This document shows, piece by piece, positions 58,485 through 62,418 of a stretch of DNA of 62,418 bases; position 1 is the first letter of the stretch, and each line of letters starts with the position of its first letter. Source of the DNA: CAYOXM01 sp964407925 (GTDB lineage: Bacteria; Patescibacteriota; Patescibacteriia; SG8-24); assembly GCA_964407925.1 (NCBI GenBank), contig CAYOXM010000006.1:1-62418 (forward strand), written 5' to 3'. The translations under genes and the position numbers were made by a program. The notes under the pieces were generated by a model. It was not told where the DNA came from. It worked only from the letters and a program-made list of their open reading frames with translations, and searched no databases.

Positions 58485-59714
58485 TCAGCCGAAGACCGCG
58501 CCGGACAGCATCGACGGGTAGTGGGCGTGGTACAGGGCGATTTGGCCGATTTGCCAGGCGAGATACGCGGCAAAGGCGACATCCGCCGTGCGGCGCAGGC
58601 CGCGTTCACGGAGTTTCGCGTAACCGAGCGCCATGAGCACGTGCGCGAGCGGGATGAGCGAGACGAAGTAATAAATGGGGAGCTGGTTGATCCTGCCGAA
58701 CGGAATCAGGAGCAGGACCGTCGGCATCGCGAACCACAGCGCGAGGAGCGCGCGGCGGTGCGGCGCGACGAGCGTCCGTTCTTCCGCGCGGCCCCGATGC
58801 CGTCGGTCGTACCAGTACGTCGCGCCGATGACGGCGACGGTGCCGTACATGAGCGCGAGGACGCGCATGCCGAGAAGGTACGAGACGCTGAACATGTGAT
58901 GGACGTTGAACCAGAGCGACGTCCAGAATGCCGCGGTCTCCGCAAGGCGGCTGCCCCAGCCGCCGAACTGCCGAGTCCCCGTGGCGAGCGAGAAGAGGCC
59001 TCGCGCGTTCTCGAAACCGTGCAGCACCTCGTACGTCAGGTAGCCGGCGTAGGGCGCGAGCGCGCAGGCCGTGGCGAGCGCGGCCTCGCGCGCCGTGAGA
59101 CGCAGGCGGCCGGTCGCGAACGCGGCGACGGCGACGAGCGCGAGGCCGATGCCGGCGACGGGGTGGAGCTGCGCGGCGACGGCGAGCGAGAATCCGAGTC
59201 CGCAGGCGTGATACCAGCGCGCCCCGCGGCGCAGGAAGGGTTCGAGGCAGAGGAAGAACGCGAGTACGAACGGCGGGGCGAAGTTCGGGCTCGATCCGTA
59301 TTTCGCGAATTGGACGTCGATGCTGGAAAAGACCGCGATGATCGCGTACGCGACGGTCACCGTGCGGTTCTTGAACCAGCGTTCGCAGGCGAAGACGCCG
59401 AGCGCGATGGCGGCGAGCGAGGAAACGAGGCTCGTGAGCGAGAGCGACCAGCTCCGGAAGCCGGTCAGCCAGGCGAGCGGCAGCATCAGGTAGTTGCACG
59501 CCGGTCCGAAATGGTAGCGTGCGTCGAGGAATTGCGAAGGACCGACGAGCGACGCGCGTCCGTCGGCTATGTCCCTGACGGCGGCCAAGTCGCGGTAGAG
59601 TTCGGGCTCATAATAGTTCGCGAAGCCGGAGTCGCCGGGCAGGCGCAGCAGTGCCGCGACCGTCATGAGGCCGGCAAAAAGCAGGAGAGAGATGCGAACG
59701 GGAAGTCTTTTCAT
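58485..59714 (-). CDS. polytopic membrane glycosyltransferase-like protein (GT-C/PMT)
   Basis: 409 residues with about ten TM helices. The first extracytoplasmic loop contains NYYEPELYRDL and a later YHFGPACNYL, reminiscent of GT39/GT83 enzymes that use polyprenyl-phosphate sugars. No catalytic motif is certain. The ATG is six nt after TATACT on the minus strand. Confidence 0.68.
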   Translation of the reverse strand: MKRLPVRISLLLFAGLMTVAALLRLPGDSGFANYYEPELYRDLAAVRDIADGRASLVGPSQFLDARYHFGPACNYLMLPLAWLTGFRSWSLSLTSLVSSLAAIALGVFACERWFKNRTVTVAYAIIAVFSSIDVQFAKYGSSPNFAPPFVLAFFLCLEPFLRRGARWYHACGLGFSLAVAAQLHPVAGIGLALVAVAAFATGRLRLTAREAALATACALAPYAGYLTYEVLHGFENARGLFSLATGTRQFGGWGSRLAETAAFWTSLWFNVHHMFSVSYLLGMRVLALMYGTVAVIGATYWYDRRHRGRAEERTLVAPHRRALLALWFAMPTVLLLIPFGRINQLPIYYFVSLIPLAHVLMALGYAKLRERGLRRTADVAFAAYLAWQIGQIALYHAHYPSMLSGAVFG

Positions 59715-59720
59715 AGGGGG

Positions 59721-59726
59721 AGTATA
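59721..59726 (-). promoter_or_regulatory. -10 box (TATACT), probable leaderless promoter
   Basis: Minus-strand TATACT ends six nt before the ATG at 59714. Confidence 0.55.
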
Positions 59727-59776
59727 TCGGAGCGTGTTCTTGGCGGGGAGGGGTGATTTCGTTTGCGGGCATGTCG

Positions 59777-59973
59777 TGGAGCGGGTAGGCCGCGGCCATG
59801 CGGCCTTCGGCGAGATAACGCTTTAATGGAGCGGGTAAGCCGCCCGCGCCACGGGCGCGGATTCTGCGGCTTGCGGCGATATGAGTCGGCCTTAGCCGAA
59901 CCTCCCTATTCGCATCTGCACGAGCAGATGCGCCGCACCGTAGGGTGAGTCGAATTGCCTTTGGCATCGACTC
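59777..59973. repeat. tRNA-Gly 3'-end repeats and hairpin island
   Basis: The 309-nt gap between the membrane protein and tRNA-Gly holds no credible gene. TGGAGCGGGTA, the complement of the tRNA-Gly 3' end (TACCCGCTCCA), occurs at 59777-59787 and 59827-59837 as well as in the tRNA (60024-60034). Inverted repeats lie at 59788-59805, 59844-59860, 59886-59899, 59911-59932 (CGCATCTGC/GCAGATGCG) and 59947-59973 (GAGTCGA/TCGACTC). Confidence 0.65.
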
Positions 59974-59989
59974 CTCACTACCGCGCAAC

Positions 59990-60022
59990 AAAAAGTCCGG
60001 TCACTGGGTGACCGGACTTTTT
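59990..60022. terminator. intrinsic terminator of tRNA-Gly
   Basis: AAAAAGTCCGGTCA/TGACCGGACTTTTT palindrome with loop CTGGG, active in either direction. Confidence 0.85.
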
Positions 60023-60023
60023 G

Positions 60024-60098
60024 TGGAGCGGGTAGGGGGAGTCGAACCCCCATCTTCACCATGGCAAGGTGACATAATAGCCGCTATACGATACCCGC
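60024..60098 (-). tRNA. tRNA-Gly(GCC)
   Basis: 75-nt tRNA with encoded CCA. Acceptor GCGGGTA/TACCCGC, anticodon loop TTGCCAT (anticodon GCC), T-loop GGTTCGACTCC. Confidence 0.95.
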
Positions 60099-60153
60099 CT
60101 GCTCCTTCAAGTTGTGGACCCATTGTAAAAAGTTGGACGACAACTGTCAACGG

Positions 60154-62022
60154 TCAGGCGAACCTCCGACGCTTCCAGAGAGCATATCCGGCAATCGATC
60201 CGCCGAGCGAAATGACGGCAACGACCGTCCAAGTCGTCGTCATCGGTGACGCGTTCGCGGCAGAGAGGACGATGGTTTCTTGGCCTTCTGTCGGCAATGC
60301 CGTGCTCGTCGTCGGGTGTTCATGTTCAGCCGTAGCGGTTCTTTTCTTAGCTAAGAATGCGTCTTTTTCAAAGACGACTATCTCCATTTTTCCAGACCGA
60401 AGACGCGCGACGCCCGTCATAGTCGCTGTGTCGCCAACTTCGACCGTGCCGACGGCGACGCCCTTCGCGATTGTTCCGCGAATTTCCGTTCCGTCCCCTT
60501 CGGCGCCAAGCCTGACCCAACCGGCTCCCTTCGCCGTGACGGTTCCGGCAATCGAGACGACGAGGCCGACGTCGTCCTCGCTGACGGATGCCGGGTCACG
60601 CTGCGATTTTACGTCACGCCCGTCATATCCGGTTTTCCTGACGTCCTTTGCGTTAACGGCGAGCAAAGATCCGGCTTCGCGGCGTATCCGGCCGCGGAGC
60701 GCGACGATGTCGCCGGGCATGAGCGTCGGGACCGCAGTTTTTCCGCGGATGCGGACGAACGCGCCGTGCGTTCCGTCCGCGTCGCGAATCGCGAGAATCG
60801 TCTTTCCGATGACGCCGGGCGGCAACGTCACGATTCCGGACAGGGCGACCATGGTGCCGTCGTCGAGAGCGGCGGCCTCCTCGACCGTCGTCGCGGTATC
60901 GGGTTCTTCTTCGGCAGGCGCTGTCACCGAAGCTTCCGCGCCGGCAACAATGTCCGTCAGCACGTCGTCGAAACGATTGGCTTCGCCCGACGTCATCGTC
61001 GTCCATCGCCATTGCGCGCCGTCGTAGGCGAATGATTTTCCGGTTGGCGCATTTTCGTAGCGGATGCTCTGGCGCACGCTTGCGTCCGGAGCGATCAAAC
61101 GTACTTCGTCGGCGTCGTTATTGAGGGCGAGACGCGACGTCGCGCTCGGCACGATCAGAAATCCGCCGGCCGGCACGCGTTCCGCAGTAAACGCGTACGG
61201 CGCGCTGCCGCCCGGCGCGTCGTCCAGCAACCAGCCGGCGAGCGCGGCATCATCCGCGCCGTCGTTGCGAAGTTCCACCCATTCCGTACCGTCGTCGCCG
61301 TCGGGGTCGGGGAGTATTTCATTGATGGTTACGGCAATCGGTCGGGTGACCGGCGTGGGGGTCGGATCAGGTTCGGGAAGCGTCGGTTCAGGCATCGGCG
61401 CAGGAGACGGCTCGTTCGGCGGCGCGGGTTCCGGCATCGCCGGCGCCGCTGCCGTTTCGGAAAGAACGTTCGTCGCTCCGGCTGTCGGCGTTTCAGTCCA
61501 CCGCCACCCGCCATCGAATCGCGCATAGGATTTTCCTTCAGGGACGGGCGACGGATATGACGCGGTGTCGACGATTACGCCGCTCGCGTCTTGGAGCGCG
61601 TACCATGCCGCCGCGTTGACGAGGGAAATTTTCGTTTCCGCGTAAACGAATGCCCGACTGCCATGGGCGGCGATGCGCATCGCCGGAATGACGTACGTTT
61701 TCCCCTTTGCATCAGCGATACGCCAGCCCTCGATTTCCGCATCAACATCGGCAACATTCTCGATTTCGATGAACTCGCCATCCGCGTCTTTTCCCGCGGG
61801 GTCGGGGAGAAGTTCACTGATGCGAAAGGGCGGTGAAACAGTCGCATTCGTACCGGATCCCGTACTCGTTTCGGGGGCGACGTTTGCGGCGGCCTCGACT
61901 GGTGCCGTGCACGGAAGAACTTCATCGGCCGCGACCGCAGCCGTTCCGCGCGACCCAAGAGTGATGAGGACGCCGACAAGGAATGCGGAAGCGGCAGAAA
62001 CGGGTCGCGATGGGTGGCGCAT
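60154..62022 (-). CDS. lamin-tail-domain surface protein with C-terminal anchor
   Basis: 622 residues: signal peptide (cleavage near AVAAD), two lamin-tail (LTD) domains (about 65-185 and 232-350, with ISELLPDPAGKDADGEFIEI and INEILPDPDGDDGTEWVEL), a Pro/Glu-rich linker between them, and two OB-like beta domains (about 375-550). A C-terminal TM (about 597-615) followed by KRRR anchors it. It is probably an extracellular protein tethered to the membrane, possibly binding DNA or glycans; the function of bacterial LTD proteins is not settled. Confidence 0.83.
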   Translation of the reverse strand: MRHPSRPVSAASAFLVGVLITLGSRGTAAVAADEVLPCTAPVEAAANVAPETSTGSGTNATVSPPFRISELLPDPAGKDADGEFIEIENVADVDAEIEGWRIADAKGKTYVIPAMRIAAHGSRAFVYAETKISLVNAAAWYALQDASGVIVDTASYPSPVPEGKSYARFDGGWRWTETPTAGATNVLSETAAAPAMPEPAPPNEPSPAPMPEPTLPEPDPTPTPVTRPIAVTINEILPDPDGDDGTEWVELRNDGADDAALAGWLLDDAPGGSAPYAFTAERVPAGGFLIVPSATSRLALNNDADEVRLIAPDASVRQSIRYENAPTGKSFAYDGAQWRWTTMTSGEANRFDDVLTDIVAGAEASVTAPAEEEPDTATTVEEAAALDDGTMVALSGIVTLPPGVIGKTILAIRDADGTHGAFVRIRGKTAVPTLMPGDIVALRGRIRREAGSLLAVNAKDVRKTGYDGRDVKSQRDPASVSEDDVGLVVSIAGTVTAKGAGWVRLGAEGDGTEIRGTIAKGVAVGTVEVGDTATMTGVARLRSGKMEIVVFEKDAFLAKKRTATAEHEHPTTSTALPTEGQETIVLSAANASPMTTTWTVVAVISLGGSIAGYALWKRRRFA

Positions 62023-62079
62023 GGGTGTGGGTTTAGGTGAGCGCCAACGTTGTATTCGAGAGCTAAAAAAGTGTCAAAT

Positions 62080-62230
62080 ACGTGACAAATTTTGGAAAAA
62101 TGAGCTTATCTACGAATACTTTTGTGATTTTTTGGAGCACGCTACCGACTTATCCACAGTTATTAAATTATGCACAGTTTTTTCATAAAAAAGTGATCAA
62201 ACTCGTTTTTTGTAGAAAAGGGTAAAATTA
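62080..62230. other. AT-rich DnaA-box region, candidate oriC
   Basis: A markedly AT-rich segment in an otherwise GC-rich window. It has two perfect DnaA boxes 18 nt apart in the same orientation, TTATCCACA (62150-62158) and TTATGCACA (62168-62176), plus a near match TTATCTACG (62106-62114). T-rich and A-rich tracts flank them. dnaA itself is not in the window, so origin status is a hypothesis. Confidence 0.55.
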
Positions 62231-62266
62231 GTGAAATTTAATGCTTAGATCAGCCATTATTGAGCA

Positions 62267-62295
62267 TTGCCGGAAAGGCATAAAAATGCTATAAT
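62267..62295 (+). promoter_or_regulatory. promoter TTGCCG-17-TATAAT
   Basis: TTGCCG (62267-62272), 17-nt spacer ending ATGC, perfect TATAAT (62290-62295). It reads toward the window edge and the partial gene below. Confidence 0.7.
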
Positions 62296-62331
62296 AAAGA
62301 AGTAAAATAAAAGGCGAAAACGGACAAAATT

Positions 62332-62418
62332 GTGAGGGGGAACGGGGTTAAAAAATCGCTTTCGTCGTTCGCGCGCGCCAGGCGGGGCATCCTCCCCGTC
62401 GTTGGCGCGTTTTTGTTC
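62332..62418 (+). CDS. possible N-terminus of an exported protein, 3'-truncated
   Basis: From GTG at 62332 the frame reads MRGNGVKKSLSSFARARR followed by GILPVVGAFLF, a basic region then a hydrophobic run, as in a signal peptide, and stays open to the window end. The TATAAT promoter is 37 nt upstream. The start codon is uncertain. The GC hairpin 62374-62409 plus TTTTT could instead terminate a short RNA of about 110 nt. Confidence 0.4.
   Translation, partial: MRGNGVKKSLSSFARARRGILPVVGAFLF

Overview
The window is a GC-rich bacterial scaffold (a run of exactly 100 N at 48835-48934 marks an assembly join), probably from a high-GC member of the Patescibacteria/CPR. I infer this from a tandem array of TrbC/VirB2-like mini-pilins of the kind common in that group, many apparently leaderless promoters, compact operons closed by short intrinsic terminators, a GspG-type pseudopilin, and many small secreted proteins without homologues I recognise. 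The assignment is an inference. A complete glyoxylate-shunt pair (isocitrate lyase, malate synthase) at the left edge would be unusual for that phylum.

Layout. 0-6 kb: aceA (5' truncated), aceB, a HAD phosphatase and Nudix pair, an NAD-dependent epimerase with a small membrane protein. 6-9.5 kb: two paralogous trypsin-like lipoproteins (one lacking its catalytic Ser), an anchored glycosidase and an NlpC/P60 peptidase. 9.5-16.7 kb: a TlpA/DipZ-like thioredoxin, a CorC-type CBS protein, two divergent histidine kinases, a C39-like protease, and a ferredoxin with its flavin reductase. 16.7-24.4 kb: surface-glycan genes (STT3/PMT-like membrane proteins, two GT2 enzymes, a methyltransferase, DUF2079). 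24.4-28.1 kb: a four-gene module of unknown function driven by two promoters sharing an operator-like palindrome and a 5' stem-loop. 28.1-31.2 kb: six tandem pilin-like proteins. 31.2-37.1 kb: two paralogous solute-binding lipoproteins, galU, and a LolD/FtsX-type ABC pair. 37.2-40.9 kb: tRNA-Ser, a C45-like hydrolase, a peptidoglycan amidase, an EEP phosphatase, a DoxX protein. 40.9-48.8 kb: O-antigen ligase, flippase, SpoIID-like protein, D,D-carboxypeptidase, a bPH protein, ruvB. 48.9-62.4 kb: a truncated methyltransferase, a DHCR24-like oxidase, tRNA-Leu and tRNA-Gly each followed by tRNA-derived repeat debris, a carbonic-anhydrase-like protein, PolX, secreted or lipid-linked small proteins, a CinA-NMNAT fusion, a lamin-tail-domain surface protein, and an AT-rich DnaA-box region that could be oriC.

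How it works together. Much of the window builds or decorates the envelope: polyprenyl-phosphate sugar donors, PMT/STT3-like transferases, O-antigen ligase and flippase, UDP-glucose synthesis, peptidoglycan hydrolases, pilins and lipoproteins. Gene expression seems to use a sigma70-type promoter with a GC or TGC just before the -10 box (TGC-TANNNT). In at least thirteen genes the -10 box lies only 6-9 nt from the start codon, which implies leaderless mRNAs. Other genes carry strong Shine-Dalgarno sequences, among them all four genes of the 24.4-28.1 kb module. The best candidates for something undescribed are that module, the six-pilin array, and the hairpin/tRNA-end repeat islands next to the tRNA genes.
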